NCBI RefSeq assembly: GCF_028994775.1
Contig: NZ_JAJQMN010000002.1
Coordinates: 124,001 to 188,000, forward strand
Direction of reading: 5' to 3'
From: Promicromonospora iranensis
Lineage (GTDB): Bacteria; Actinomycetota; Actinomycetes; Actinomycetales; Cellulomonadaceae
Length of the DNA stretch: 64,000 nucleotides
Shown piece after piece: positions 48,935 to 57,663 of the stretch (positions within the stretch are counted from its first letter, which is position 1; each line of letters starts with the position of its first letter). The translations under genes were made by a program, and so were the position numbers. Under the pieces are notes generated by a model that made no database searches, was not told where the DNA came from, and saw nothing but the letters and a program-made list of their open reading frames with translations.

Positions 48935-50507
48935 GGCCCAGGATCCGGGTGTCGTCGAGCCAGGACGGGGTCTCGTCGCGTACGACGTCGAGGGTGACCA
49001 GCGTGATGCCGTGCCGTCCGATCGTCAGGTCGAGGTCCACCCGGCCGCCGCCGTCGATCGGTAGCGAGCGCGCCCGTCGCGCGGGCTCGCTCGCCTCGTG
49101 CAGCGCGTCCAGCTGTCTGCCCGAAGGCGACGCGGGCCGCCCCATCTCCCGCCAGGCCGCCCAGGCGTTGCCGGCGGTCTCGTCGACGTCGTGCCGCATG
49201 ACGAACACCCGACTTCCGGTCGAGGTCGCTCCGCTGGTCGAGCCTGTCGAGACCCCTGGACCGGTCTCGACAAGCTCGCCCGCCGAAAGGACCGGGACAC
49301 TCAGCTGCAGCTCGTGACGGTCGGGCTCGGCCGCGTCGTCGGTCCCGCCGACGGGCTGCCAGGCGAGCACCGTCACCTGGCCGGTAGCGGGGTGTCGCGT
49401 GACCAGGTGGTCGACGCCGCGTGCGAGGATCTCCGACCCCATCCGCGCCATGAAGGCGTACAGGTGGAAGGTCGGCTTGCGCACCTGCCGGTGGGCCAGC
49501 ATCCCGAAACCGCCGTGGAAGAACGACGCCGGCACCCCCACCTCCTCGAAGACGTCGCTGAACGTCCAGTAGGAGAACGAGTCCGCGTGCTCGCCACCCT
49601 CCGCGAGGACCAGCGCGAGGTAGGCCGCGTTGTACGCCGTGTCGTGCACCGGGTTGTCGGGCCGGTAGCTCGTGTTGAACTCGGTGACGTGCAGCGGCCG
49701 GTCCGCGAGCGCCGTCCCGGCGAGGATCTTGCGCGGCTTGGCGAACTGGTCGAGCAGGTGCTGGGGCCGTCTGAACGTCTGGTAGACGCCGAACGGCACG
49801 TGCTGGGCGGGCCCGGAGCTGTAGGCGTGCATGGAGAGGAAGTCTGCGGGCAGGTCGCGCTCGGTGACGAACTCGGCGAAGGGTTCCCACCAGTCGTCCG
49901 CTCCTGGTGAGATGGCGGGTCCGCCGACCTGGAGCGACGCGTCGACGTCCTTCACGGCGTGGACGGATGTCTCGTAGAGCCGGAAGTATGCCGCCTGGTC
50001 GCCCGCCCAGAACTGGGGAAGGTTGGGCTCGTTCCACACCTCGACGGGCCAGGTGCGCACCTCGTCGAGGCCGTACCGGTCGATGAGGTGCCTCAGGAGG
50101 GCTCGCACCAGGCTCGCCCACTCGGCGTGGTCGCGGGGCGGGGTGACGTTGCCCAGCCACCAGAACACCGTCCGGTCGCCGGACGCGAGCCCGCCGGGCA
50201 TGAAGCCGAGCTCGAGGAACGGTTTGATCCCCAGCCCCAGGTAGGCGTCGATCACCTGGTCGACATAGGTGAACACGTAGGCGGTGCCGCGGTGCCCACC
50301 GGCGTCGTACGGGCGGTGAATCGCGACGTCGTCGTGCAGGAGGCCGTGCCCCCGGATGTACCGGAACCCGATCTCGCGCTGCACCAGGGCCAGTGAGTCC
50401 TGGTAGTCCTTGCGCAGCGCGAGACCGAACCGGCCCGTGCCGACGCAGGTACGCCAGGCGTCGCTCAGTGTTCCGGCGGCCTCGGTCGGCACGATGGTGC
50501 GGGACAC
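48927..50507 (-). CDS. GH39 beta-xylosidase-like glycoside hydrolase
   Basis: 526 residues, no signal peptide. A TIM-barrel (about 1-360) is followed by a beta-sandwich. Catalytic residues are readable: acid/base Glu 160 in VEVWNEPNLPQF and nucleophile Glu 276 in LHVTEFNTSYRP, the same spacing as in Thermoanaerobacterium XynB (E160/E277). It acts on beta-xylosides after import. GTG at 50505-50507, with AGGAG upstream. Odd: residues around GELVETGPGVSTGSTSG in the C-terminal part are encoded by a copy of the dispersed palindrome (49233-49280), implying an in-frame insertion. Follows the binding-protein gene in the same operon. Confidence 0.88.
   Translation of the reverse strand: MSRTIVPTEAAGTLSDAWRTCVGTGRFGLALRKDYQDSLALVQREIGFRYIRGHGLLHDDVAIHRPYDAGGHRGTAYVFTYVDQVIDAYLGLGIKPFLELGFMPGGLASGDRTVFWWLGNVTPPRDHAEWASLVRALLRHLIDRYGLDEVRTWPVEVWNEPNLPQFWAGDQAAYFRLYETSVHAVKDVDASLQVGGPAISPGADDWWEPFAEFVTERDLPADFLSMHAYSSGPAQHVPFGVYQTFRRPQHLLDQFAKPRKILAGTALADRPLHVTEFNTSYRPDNPVHDTAYNAAYLALVLAEGGEHADSFSYWTFSDVFEEVGVPASFFHGGFGMLAHRQVRKPTFHLYAFMARMGSEILARGVDHLVTRHPATGQVTVLAWQPVGGTDDAAEPDRHELQLSVPVLSAGELVETGPGVSTGSTSGATSTGSRVFVMRHDVDETAGNAWAAWREMGRPASPSGRQLDALHEASEPARRARSLPIDGGGRVDLDLTIGRHGITLVTLDVVRDETPSWLDDTRILGRG
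49233..49280. repeat. Dispersed palindromic repeat inside the GH39 gene
   Basis: GCTGGTCGAGCCTGTCGAGA with an imperfect inverted partner (49263-49280). It encodes the VSTGSTSG stretch of the GH39 protein. Confidence 0.75.
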
Positions 50508-50593
50508 GGATCTCCTCGGTCGTCCGTTCGGGCGTGGTGGGGCGTGCGGGCCGTCGACGACGACCCGCACGCCTCGTCAGGTCTGTGCGAGGG

Positions 50594-52237
50594 TCACTCG
50601 CCGCCGGCGATGGCGCCGTTGGCCAGCTCGACGTAGTCGGCCATGCCGGCCGCCTCGAGCTCGGCGACGTAGTCGTCCCATTCGCTGAGCGGACGGTCGC
50701 CGACGATGAACTGCGCGGTGTTCTGGTAGACGATGTCCTGCAGGTTCGTCTGGTAGAGGGTCGCCTGCTCCTGCTCCATCTCGTCGTACGTGATGGCCGG
50801 CGGGAGGGGCAGCTCCTCCTTCGAGTTCATGCCGTCGAGGAACTCGATGACCTCGTCCCGCAGCATCGACTTGTCCAGGTCCTCGGTGGAGCCGTGCGCG
50901 AGCATCCAGACGCCGTTGTGGTACCCGAAGTCCTTGCGGAGCTCCTTGGGTGCGCCGGGGTTGAGGCCGTTGACGTCGATCTCCTCGTTGAGGACGCGCT
51001 TGTCGCCCTCCCGCTCGAACGTCTCGCCCTCGACGCCCCACTTGGCGAACTCGAGGCCCTCGTCCGAGTAGTACAGCCAGTCGACGAACTGCAGCATCGC
51101 CAGGAAGTCGTCGTCCTTCGCCGCCTCGGCGCCGAACACGATGCCCGACTCCCTGCGCGAGCCCGGCGCCAGGTAGCTGCCGTAGGGACCGGCCGGCACG
51201 ACGATCTGGCGTACCTCGGCGTCCTTGTTGCCGAGCTGGTCGAAGTTGTCGCGGTACTTCACCAGCTCCTGGTCGTTCGAGCTGATGGCGGCGACGTTGC
51301 CGGAGGCGAACTTCTGCTCGCCCTGCTCCATCTCCTGGGTGACGGACTCGGGGTCCATCAGGCCGTCCTCGACGAGGGAGGCGAAGTACGTCACCAGGTC
51401 GCGGTAGCCGTCAGAGGCACCGGCGTAGGTGAACTCGCCGGCCGCGTCGTCCCACCACAGGCCGTTGATGAAGCCGGTGCCCGCTGCGGTGCCGAAGTTG
51501 GGCGCCGCGGCGTTGAGCGTCTGCTCCATCGGGCTGTTGATCGACCACTTGTCGCTGAACGGGTAGTCGACCTCCGGGTTTGCCTCCTTGACGGCCGCGA
51601 GCTGCTCCTTGAACTCGTCCCAGGTCTCCGGGTCCTCGGTGAGGCCTGCCTTCTCCCACAGGTCGGAGCGGACCGCGATCGAGTACTGCGGCTTGGCGAT
51701 CTCGTGGATGCCGGGCAGGAGGTAGTACTTGCCGTCCTCCTGGCGCAGCTGCTCGACCTCGGCCTCGAGCCCCCACTTCTCGATCTTGTCGAGGAAGTTG
51801 GGCATGTGCTCCACGTAGTCCGAGATCGGCAGCAGCGCGTTCCGGAACTGCGTCTCCTCGCCCGCGTAGATGGAGGGCATGATGTCGGGCGCGTCGCCGG
51901 AGCTGATGAGGACCGAACGCCGTGTCGCCAGGTCGGCGAGCGGCACGTTGACGTAGTCGAACTCGACGTTCTGGTTGGCCTTGAGGTGCTCGACGATCGA
52001 CCAGTCGTCCTTGAACGGGTAGTCCGGGTGGTCGCGGTACAGCAGGCTGAAGTCGACGGGCTCTGTCGCCTTGAACGTGGTGCCGACCTCGAAGTCCTCC
52101 ATGTAGCCGACCTGCGACTCCATGTCGATGGCGCCGGACTCCTCCTCACCACCACCACTGGTCGAGCATGCGGTCAGGGTGACGACCAGGGCCGACGCAG
52201 CGAAGCTCGCGGCAGCCCGTCTGCGGGTGATCCTCAT
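50594..52237 (-). CDS. LplA/YesO-type sugar-binding lipoprotein
   Basis: 547 residues, lipobox TLTACSTS (Cys about 24). A large MalE-type protein of the LplA kind, longer than the 430-residue proteins elsewhere in the window. Motifs: FSLLYRDHPDYPFKDDWSIV, SSGDAPDIMPSIY, KYYLLPGIHEIAKPQYSIAVR and AMLQFVDWLYYSDEGLEFAKWG. With the LplB/LplC-type permeases and GH39 it most likely binds xylo-oligosaccharide. ATG 52235-52237 with GGAG upstream. Confidence 0.88.
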   Translation of the reverse strand: MRITRRRAAASFAASALVVTLTACSTSGGGEEESGAIDMESQVGYMEDFEVGTTFKATEPVDFSLLYRDHPDYPFKDDWSIVEHLKANQNVEFDYVNVPLADLATRRSVLISSGDAPDIMPSIYAGEETQFRNALLPISDYVEHMPNFLDKIEKWGLEAEVEQLRQEDGKYYLLPGIHEIAKPQYSIAVRSDLWEKAGLTEDPETWDEFKEQLAAVKEANPEVDYPFSDKWSINSPMEQTLNAAAPNFGTAAGTGFINGLWWDDAAGEFTYAGASDGYRDLVTYFASLVEDGLMDPESVTQEMEQGEQKFASGNVAAISSNDQELVKYRDNFDQLGNKDAEVRQIVVPAGPYGSYLAPGSRRESGIVFGAEAAKDDDFLAMLQFVDWLYYSDEGLEFAKWGVEGETFEREGDKRVLNEEIDVNGLNPGAPKELRKDFGYHNGVWMLAHGSTEDLDKSMLRDEVIEFLDGMNSKEELPLPPAITYDEMEQEQATLYQTNLQDIVYQNTAQFIVGDRPLSEWDDYVAELEAAGMADYVELANGAIAGGE

Positions 52238-52315
52238 GGTTCTCCTTCAGGTTGTGAACGTCGTCGTTCAGGTCAGGCGGGACCGGGTGGTCCTCACGTG
52301 TCGGACGGCCTCTGG

Positions 52316-53230
52316 TCAGCCCTTGACGGAGCCGAGCATCACGCCGGACACGAAGTACTTCTGGATGAACGGGTACACGCAGATGATCGGCAGGACCGTG
52401 AGCAGCATCGCCACGGACTGGACGTTCGCCTGGATCTGCACGGTGTCGCTGCCGAGGTCCGTCGTGGAGGTCGCCGCGGCGAGCAGGTTGCGCAGGTAGA
52501 GCGTGACCGGGTACATGTCGCGGTCGTTCAGGTACAGGTACGCCTGGAACCATGAGTTCCAGAACTGGACCGCGTAGAAGAGGGTCATCGTGGCGATGAC
52601 CGCCTTGGACAGCGGGAGCACGATGCGGAAGAACACGCCGTACTGCGACATGCCGTCGATCTCCGCGGCTTCCTCGAGCTCCTTGGGGAAGTTGTCGAAG
52701 AACGACTTCATGACCAGCAGGTTGAACACGTTGATCGCACCGGGCACGACGATCGCCCACATCGTGTTCTTGAACCCGAGGGCGTCGATCAGCAGGTAGT
52801 TCGGGATCAGGCCGCCCGCGTACAGCATGGTCACCATGGCCAGCCCGATCATGACCCCCCGCCCCTTCAGGTACGGCTTGGACAGCGCGTACGCGAAGGT
52901 GGTGGTCAGCGCCATCGCGATCACCGTGGCGAGCACCGTGTACACGATCGTGTTGCGGTAGTTGACCCAGAAGATCGAGTCGCCCATCACGCTCGCGAAC
53001 GTGGTCAGGTTGAACCCGCGCGGCCACAGGTTGACCTGGCCGGCGGCGATATAGGCCTGGGAGCTGAACGCCTTCGCCACCATGTTGACGAAGGGGTAGA
53101 GCGTCAGGAACGTGATCACCACCAGCACGATCCCGTTGACGGCCCGGAACAGCCGGTAGCCGGGGGTGTCCTTGACCGTGATCGTGGCGGAGCTGACCGC
53201 CGTGATGTCGGGAGTGTTCGTCGTCACCAC
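52316..53230 (-). CDS. Sugar ABC importer permease, LplC type
   Basis: 304 residues, six membrane segments, EAA loop ELEEAAEIDGMSQYGVFFRIVLPLSKA. AFSSQAYIAAGQVNLWPRGFNL and WNSWFQAYLYLNDR are typical of LplC. The start is one of two adjacent GTG codons; 53230 is used because GGGAG is seven bases upstream, while 53227 would give a GTGA overlap with the LplB stop. Confidence 0.88.
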   Translation of the reverse strand: MVTTNTPDITAVSSATITVKDTPGYRLFRAVNGIVLVVITFLTLYPFVNMVAKAFSSQAYIAAGQVNLWPRGFNLTTFASVMGDSIFWVNYRNTIVYTVLATVIAMALTTTFAYALSKPYLKGRGVMIGLAMVTMLYAGGLIPNYLLIDALGFKNTMWAIVVPGAINVFNLLVMKSFFDNFPKELEEAAEIDGMSQYGVFFRIVLPLSKAVIATMTLFYAVQFWNSWFQAYLYLNDRDMYPVTLYLRNLLAAATSTTDLGSDTVQIQANVQSVAMLLTVLPIICVYPFIQKYFVSGVMLGSVKG

Positions 53231-54249
53231 AGGGAGGCTCCCACCGCTCGCTTCGAGATCTGGTTGGCCGTGACGACCAGTGCGACGCCGATCAGGGCCT
53301 CGAACAGGCCGATCGCGGCGGCGAACGAATAGTTGCCGCCCTCCCCGATCCCCACGCGGTACAGGTAGGTGGAGAGCACGTCGGCCGTGTCGTACGTGAG
53401 GGGGTTGTAGAGCAGCAGGACCTTCTCGAACCCGACCGCCATGAAGCTGCCGATGTTCAGGATGAGGAGCACCATCATCGTCGGCCGGATCCCCGGGAGC
53501 GTGATGTGCCAGGTCTGCTGCCACCGGTTGGCGCCGTCGATCCGCGACGCCTCGTAGAGCTGGTCGTCGATCGTGGTCAGCGCGGCGAGGTAGAGGATGG
53601 TGCCCCAGCCGACCGTCTGCCATACCTCGGAGGTCAGGTAGATCGTGCGGAACCAGTCGGCCCGTTGCATGAACGGGATCGCCTCGCCGCCGAACGCCTC
53701 GATGACCTGGTTGATGGTGCCGTTGATGGCGGTGAGCTGGAAGACCATGCCGGCCACGATCACTATCGACATGAAGTGCGGCAGGTAGGTGACGGTCTGG
53801 ACCACTCGCTTGAAGAGCCGCGACCGCAGCTCGTTCAGCATCAACGCCAGGATGATCGGCAGCGGGAAGCAGATCGCCAGGGTGAGCCCGCCGAGGATGA
53901 CGGTGTTCCAGAAGACGTCCCAGAACGGTTTGCTGCCGATGAACATCTCGAAGTAGTAGAGGCCCACCCACTCGTCGCCGAACATCGAGCCGCCCGGCCG
54001 GTACCGGCGGAACGCGATGACGTTGCCGATCATGGGCACGTAGCGGAACACCAGGAGGAAGATCACCGGCAGGACCACGAACGTGTACAGGCGCCAGTGC
54101 CTCCGCAGGGAGACGCGCCAGGTCTCGTTGTTGCGCAGCTGTTGCGGCGGCATGAGCCCGTCGCCGACGGCGGCGCCACCCGCGCCCCGGCCGGGCAGCC
54201 CGCCGCCGGTCCGGGGAACGGCGTCTACCGTCCCAGTGCCTCGTGCCAT
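53224..54249 (-). CDS. Sugar ABC importer permease, LplB type
   Basis: 341 residues. A Gly/Pro-rich N-terminal tail (about 1-45) is followed by six membrane segments; the EAA loop is QLYEASRIDGANRWQQTWHITLPGIRP. GKPFWDVFWNT-like SKPFWDVFWNT and VTYLPHFMSIVIVAGMV are LplB signatures. ATG 54247-54249 with GGAGG five bases upstream. First gene of the xyloside operon. Confidence 0.88.
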   Translation of the reverse strand: MARGTGTVDAVPRTGGGLPGRGAGGAAVGDGLMPPQQLRNNETWRVSLRRHWRLYTFVVLPVIFLLVFRYVPMIGNVIAFRRYRPGGSMFGDEWVGLYYFEMFIGSKPFWDVFWNTVILGGLTLAICFPLPIILALMLNELRSRLFKRVVQTVTYLPHFMSIVIVAGMVFQLTAINGTINQVIEAFGGEAIPFMQRADWFRTIYLTSEVWQTVGWGTILYLAALTTIDDQLYEASRIDGANRWQQTWHITLPGIRPTMMVLLILNIGSFMAVGFEKVLLLYNPLTYDTADVLSTYLYRVGIGEGGNYSFAAAIGLFEALIGVALVVTANQISKRAVGASLW

Positions 54250-54314
54250 CAAGTCCTCCGGTCACCTCGCCGTGCCGGGCCTCACGAGGAGGGCGCCACG
54301 TCTTCGTGGAACGT

Positions 54315-54386
54315 TTTCGAAACTATCGGCGACCTTACCGACAGCCATTGGCTGGGACATTAGGGTGGCTACCGTCACATCGTCAA
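54315..54386 (-). promoter_or_regulatory. Promoter of the xyloside operon with downstream palindrome
   Basis: Minus-strand -35 TTGACG (54381-54386), an 18-base spacer and -10 TAATGT (54357-54362). TTTCGAAA (54315-54322) lies 34 bases further downstream and is the best operator candidate. Confidence 0.6.
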
Positions 54387-54471
54387 GGCCGGGCCATGAC
54401 TGACAGCGTCACGATGTGATTACGCCGGACTTCTGCGCCGGAGTGCCTACGGCTGGTGTACGGTCAGGAGC

Positions 54472-54480
54472 GAAAGTTTC
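54472..54480. promoter_or_regulatory. Operator-like site upstream of the LacI gene at 54507
   Basis: GAAAGTTTC, an odd-centred palindrome flanked by CG, 26 bases before the LacI start. It is similar in style to TTTCGAAA on the operon side. Confidence 0.5.
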
Positions 54481-54506
54481 AGCGGACAGATCGAAAGGGC
54501 TGCGGG

Positions 54507-55523
54507 ATGACAGACGTACGGCCCAGCCCCACCATCGCGTCGATAGCGAGCGAGCTCGGTCTGTCGGTGCCCACGGTGTCCAAGGTGCTCAACGGCAGGG
54601 CCGACGTCGCCCCCGCCACCCGCGACCGCGTCGAGGCGGCGCTGGAGAAGCACCAGTACCGGCGCCGGCGTCCGGCGACCGCGCCACCCGGCACCGCCCT
54701 GATCGACCTCGTGTTCCACCGCCTGGGCTCCGGCTGGTCCATGGAGATCATCCGCGGCGTCGAGGACGCCGCGGCCGAGTCCCGCACCAGCGTGATCCTG
54801 TCCGAGCTGGGCGGTGTGCACCGCCCGCCCGCCCAGTGGCTCGACACGACCATCGCGCGCCCGCCCCTGGGCGTGCTGCTCGTCGCCGCGAACCTGTCCG
54901 AGGGACAGCACCAGCAGCTCGACCGGCGCAGCATCCCCTACGTGGTGATCGACACCGACGGCGAGCCCCCTGCCGACGTCGCCTCGGTGGGCTCCGACAA
55001 CTGGAACGGCGGGCTGCAGGCCACCCGCCACCTGCTCGCGCTGGGGCACCGCCGCATCGCGATGATCACCGGACCGTGGGACATGCTGTGCAGCCGCGCC
55101 CGCGTCGACGGGTTCCGCTCCGCGCACGAGGAGGTGGGCGCCACCGTCGACCCCGCGCTCGTGCGGGAGGGCAACTTCTACGTCGAGGCCGGATTCGACC
55201 AGGGCCTGGACCTGCTGTCCCGGCCGGACCGGCCCACCGCGGTGTTCGCCGGCTCCGACATGCAGGCCCTCGGGCTGCTCCGCGCCGCCCATCAGCTCGG
55301 CCTGCGCGTGCCGGAGGACCTGTCGGTGGTGGGCTACGACGACCTGCCGCTCGCCTCGTGGGTCGGCCCGCCGCTCACGACCGTGCGACAGCCGCTCCGC
55401 GAGATGGGTGCGGCCGCCACGCAGATCCTGCTGGACATCGCGCGCGGCCGGTCACCGAAGGTGCGCCGCCTCAACCTCTCGACCGAACTGGTGGTCCGGG
55501 AGTCGACGGCGCCGCTGAGCTGA
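54507..55523 (+). CDS. LacI-family regulator, likely of the xyloside operon
   Basis: 338 residues. HTH PTIASIASELGLSVPTVSKVLNGRADVAP, then an effector domain with ALIDLVFHRLGSGWSMEIIRGVED, HRRIAMITGP, FAGSDMQALGLL and LSVVGYDDLPLASWVGPPLTTVRQP. ATG 54507 follows a GCGGG site; an upstream in-frame start at 54456 would cover the operator. Divergent from the LplB gene, as expected for a XylR/BxlR-like repressor; inducer probably xylose or xylobiose (inference). Confidence 0.85.
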   Translation: MTDVRPSPTIASIASELGLSVPTVSKVLNGRADVAPATRDRVEAALEKHQYRRRRPATAPPGTALIDLVFHRLGSGWSMEIIRGVEDAAAESRTSVILSELGGVHRPPAQWLDTTIARPPLGVLLVAANLSEGQHQQLDRRSIPYVVIDTDGEPPADVASVGSDNWNGGLQATRHLLALGHRRIAMITGPWDMLCSRARVDGFRSAHEEVGATVDPALVREGNFYVEAGFDQGLDLLSRPDRPTAVFAGSDMQALGLLRAAHQLGLRVPEDLSVVGYDDLPLASWVGPPLTTVRQPLREMGAAATQILLDIARGRSPKVRRLNLSTELVVRESTAPLS

Positions 55524-55537
55524 CCGGGCGTTCGGGG

Positions 55538-56533
55538 TCAGAGGGCGCGCGCGTGTGCCGCGAGCCGGTCGAACGCCGCGTCCAGCCCGGCGTCCACCAC
55601 CTGCGCCTCGGGATGGGCGTCGAACCAGGACATCTGCTCCTCGGCCCCCACGTCGTACGTGATGGTGGTGCCGAACTCGGGCACCAGGGTCCGCACCTTG
55701 GAGATGTCGAAGACCATCGAGTGCGCCTTGTCCCCCACCAGGCCGGGCCCCAGCTCGGGGAGCACCCGGGCGATCGTCTCGGACGCCACGTGCACCAGGT
55801 CCGGGTTCGGCACGCCTGCCGCCTGGGCCAGCCAGGTGTAGATCTGGTCCCACGTGGGCGCGTGCGTACCGGTGATGTGGAACGCCTCCCCCACGGCCAG
55901 CGGGTGGCCGAGCAGGCCGACGAACCCGACGGCGAAGTCCTCGGTGTGCGTCAGCGTCCACAGCGACGTGCCGTCACCGTGGACGACCACCGGCTTGCCC
56001 GCGCGCAGGCGGGCGACGTCGGTCCACCCGCCCGATGTCGGCAGCAGGGTGCGGTCGTACGTGTGCGACGGCCGCACGATCGTCGCGGGGAACCCGTTGT
56101 CCCGGTACTCGCGGACCAGCAGGTCCTCGCACGCGATCTTGTCCCGTGAGTACTGCCAGAACGGGTTGCGCAGCGGCGTCGACTCCCGGACGGGCAGCCG
56201 CGACGGCGGCGTCTGGTACGCCGACGCCGACGAGATGAACACGTACTGCCCGGTCCGGCCCGCGAACTGCGCGACGTCGCGGGCCACATGCTCCGGGCTG
56301 AACGCCCGGAACTGCGCCACGACGTCGAACTCCCGGGAGCCGAGCACCCGGGCCACGGCCTCAGGGTCGTTCGCGTCCGCGACAAGGGTCTCGACGTCCG
56401 CGGGAAGCGCACGGATCGAGGACCGGCCTCTGTTGAGCACCGTCACCCGGTGCCCGAGCCGTGCGGCCCGGGCCACCGAGGCGTGGCTGATGATTCCGCT
56501 TCCACCGATGAACAGGATGCTCTTGGACGACAT
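55538..56533 (-). CDS. NAD-dependent epimerase/dehydratase family protein
   Basis: 331 residues. The dinucleotide fold begins SILFIGGSGIISHASVARAARLGHRVTVLNRG; the active-site-like region has FISSASAYQTP and later YSRDKIACEDLL, in which Tyr-x-x-x-Lys is YSRDK. Last gene of the eda-kdgK-epimerase unit, 29 bases after kdgK. A role in uronate metabolism is likely from context; substrate unknown. Start ATG 56531-56533 with AAGGA upstream. Confidence 0.8.
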   Translation of the reverse strand: MSSKSILFIGGSGIISHASVARAARLGHRVTVLNRGRSSIRALPADVETLVADANDPEAVARVLGSREFDVVAQFRAFSPEHVARDVAQFAGRTGQYVFISSASAYQTPPSRLPVRESTPLRNPFWQYSRDKIACEDLLVREYRDNGFPATIVRPSHTYDRTLLPTSGGWTDVARLRAGKPVVVHGDGTSLWTLTHTEDFAVGFVGLLGHPLAVGEAFHITGTHAPTWDQIYTWLAQAAGVPNPDLVHVASETIARVLPELGPGLVGDKAHSMVFDISKVRTLVPEFGTTITYDVGAEEQMSWFDAHPEAQVVDAGLDAAFDRLAAHARAL

Positions 56534-56562
56534 GTCGCCAATCCTTGCACCCAAAGGCCAGG

Positions 56563-57663
56563 TCAGCGCTGTACGCGGGCACTTCCTCCGCCGGCCAGCT
56601 TGGCGACCTCGGCGAGCGTCACCATGGTGGTGTCACCGGGGGTCGTCATCGCGAGCGCACCGTGCGCGGCGCCGTACTCGACGGCCTCCTGGAGCGAACC
56701 GAGCTCCATGAGCCCGTACGCCAGACCGGAGGCGAACGAGTCGCCGCCACCGACGCGGTCGAAGATCTCCAGGTCGGCCCGGTGGGTCGCCTCGGCGAAG
56801 CCCTCCTTGCGCGACCACGCGATGGCACCCCAGTCGTTGCGCGACGCCGAGCGGACGCCGCGCAGCGTCGTCGCGATCACCTGGAAGTTCGGGTACGCCT
56901 CCGACGCCGTCTCGATCATGGCCCGGAACGCGCCCGTGTCCAGATCGGTGAGGTTCTCGTCAACGCCCTCGACCTCGAAGCCGAGCGAGGCCGTGAAGTC
57001 CTCCTCGTTGCCGATCATCACGTCGACGTGCTGGGCCAGGCGCCGGTTGACCTCTCGGGCGCGCTCCTCGCCGCCGATGCCCTTCCACAGCGAGGGCCGG
57101 TAGTTCAGGTCGTACGACACGATGGTCCCGTGGCGGCGGGCGGCCGACATCGCGGCCTCGGCGACGTCGGCGCTGCTCTCGGAGAGCGCCGCGAAGATGC
57201 CACCCGTGTGCAGCCAGCGCACGCCCCGGGAGAACAGCGCGTCCCAGTCGACGTCGTCGGGCTTCATCTGCGAGATGGCGGTGTTGCCGCGGTCGCTCAC
57301 GCCGACGGCGCCGCGCGCCCCGAAGCCGCGCTCCGTGAAGTTGAGACCGTTGCGGACCTCACGGCCGATGCCGTCGTAGGGCACCCACCGCACGTACTGC
57401 GTGTCGAGGCCGCCGGTCAGCATGAAGTCCTCGACCAGCCGGCCGATCTCGTTGTCGGCGAGGGCCGTGACGATCGCGCCACGCAGGCCGAAGCAGCGGC
57501 GCAGACCGCGGGCCACGTTGTACTCGCCGCCGCCCTCCCACACGTCGAAGTTGCGGGCCGTGCGCACGCGCCGGTTGCCCGGGTCGAGGCGGAGCATCAC
57601 CTCGCCGAGGGCCACGACGTCGTACGCGCTCTCGGCGGCGGGGCGGACGTTGAGCGAGGTCAT
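56563..57663 (-). CDS. kdgK: 2-keto-3-deoxygluconate kinase (PfkB family)
   Basis: 366 residues, cytoplasmic. Ribokinase fold; the phosphate-transfer motif is RVGGGDSFASGLAYGL near residue 310, and GEVMLRLDPGNRRVRTARNFDVWEGGGEYNVARGL marks the start of the family. It phosphorylates 2-keto-3-deoxygluconate to KDPG for Eda. ATG overlaps the eda stop (ATGA). The C-terminus from about 335 (DTTMVTLAEVAKLAGGG) is slightly extended. Confidence 0.88.
   Translation of the reverse strand: MTSLNVRPAAESAYDVVALGEVMLRLDPGNRRVRTARNFDVWEGGGEYNVARGLRRCFGLRGAIVTALADNEIGRLVEDFMLTGGLDTQYVRWVPYDGIGREVRNGLNFTERGFGARGAVGVSDRGNTAISQMKPDDVDWDALFSRGVRWLHTGGIFAALSESSADVAEAAMSAARRHGTIVSYDLNYRPSLWKGIGGEERAREVNRRLAQHVDVMIGNEEDFTASLGFEVEGVDENLTDLDTGAFRAMIETASEAYPNFQVIATTLRGVRSASRNDWGAIAWSRKEGFAEATHRADLEIFDRVGGGDSFASGLAYGLMELGSLQEAVEYGAAHGALAMTTPGDTTMVTLAEVAKLAGGGSARVQR

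Noticed and set aside
54456-54506. Longer start for the xyloside LacI gene
   Set aside because: It would place the GAAAGTTTC operator-like site within the coding region; ATG 54507 gives a normal LacI N-terminus.
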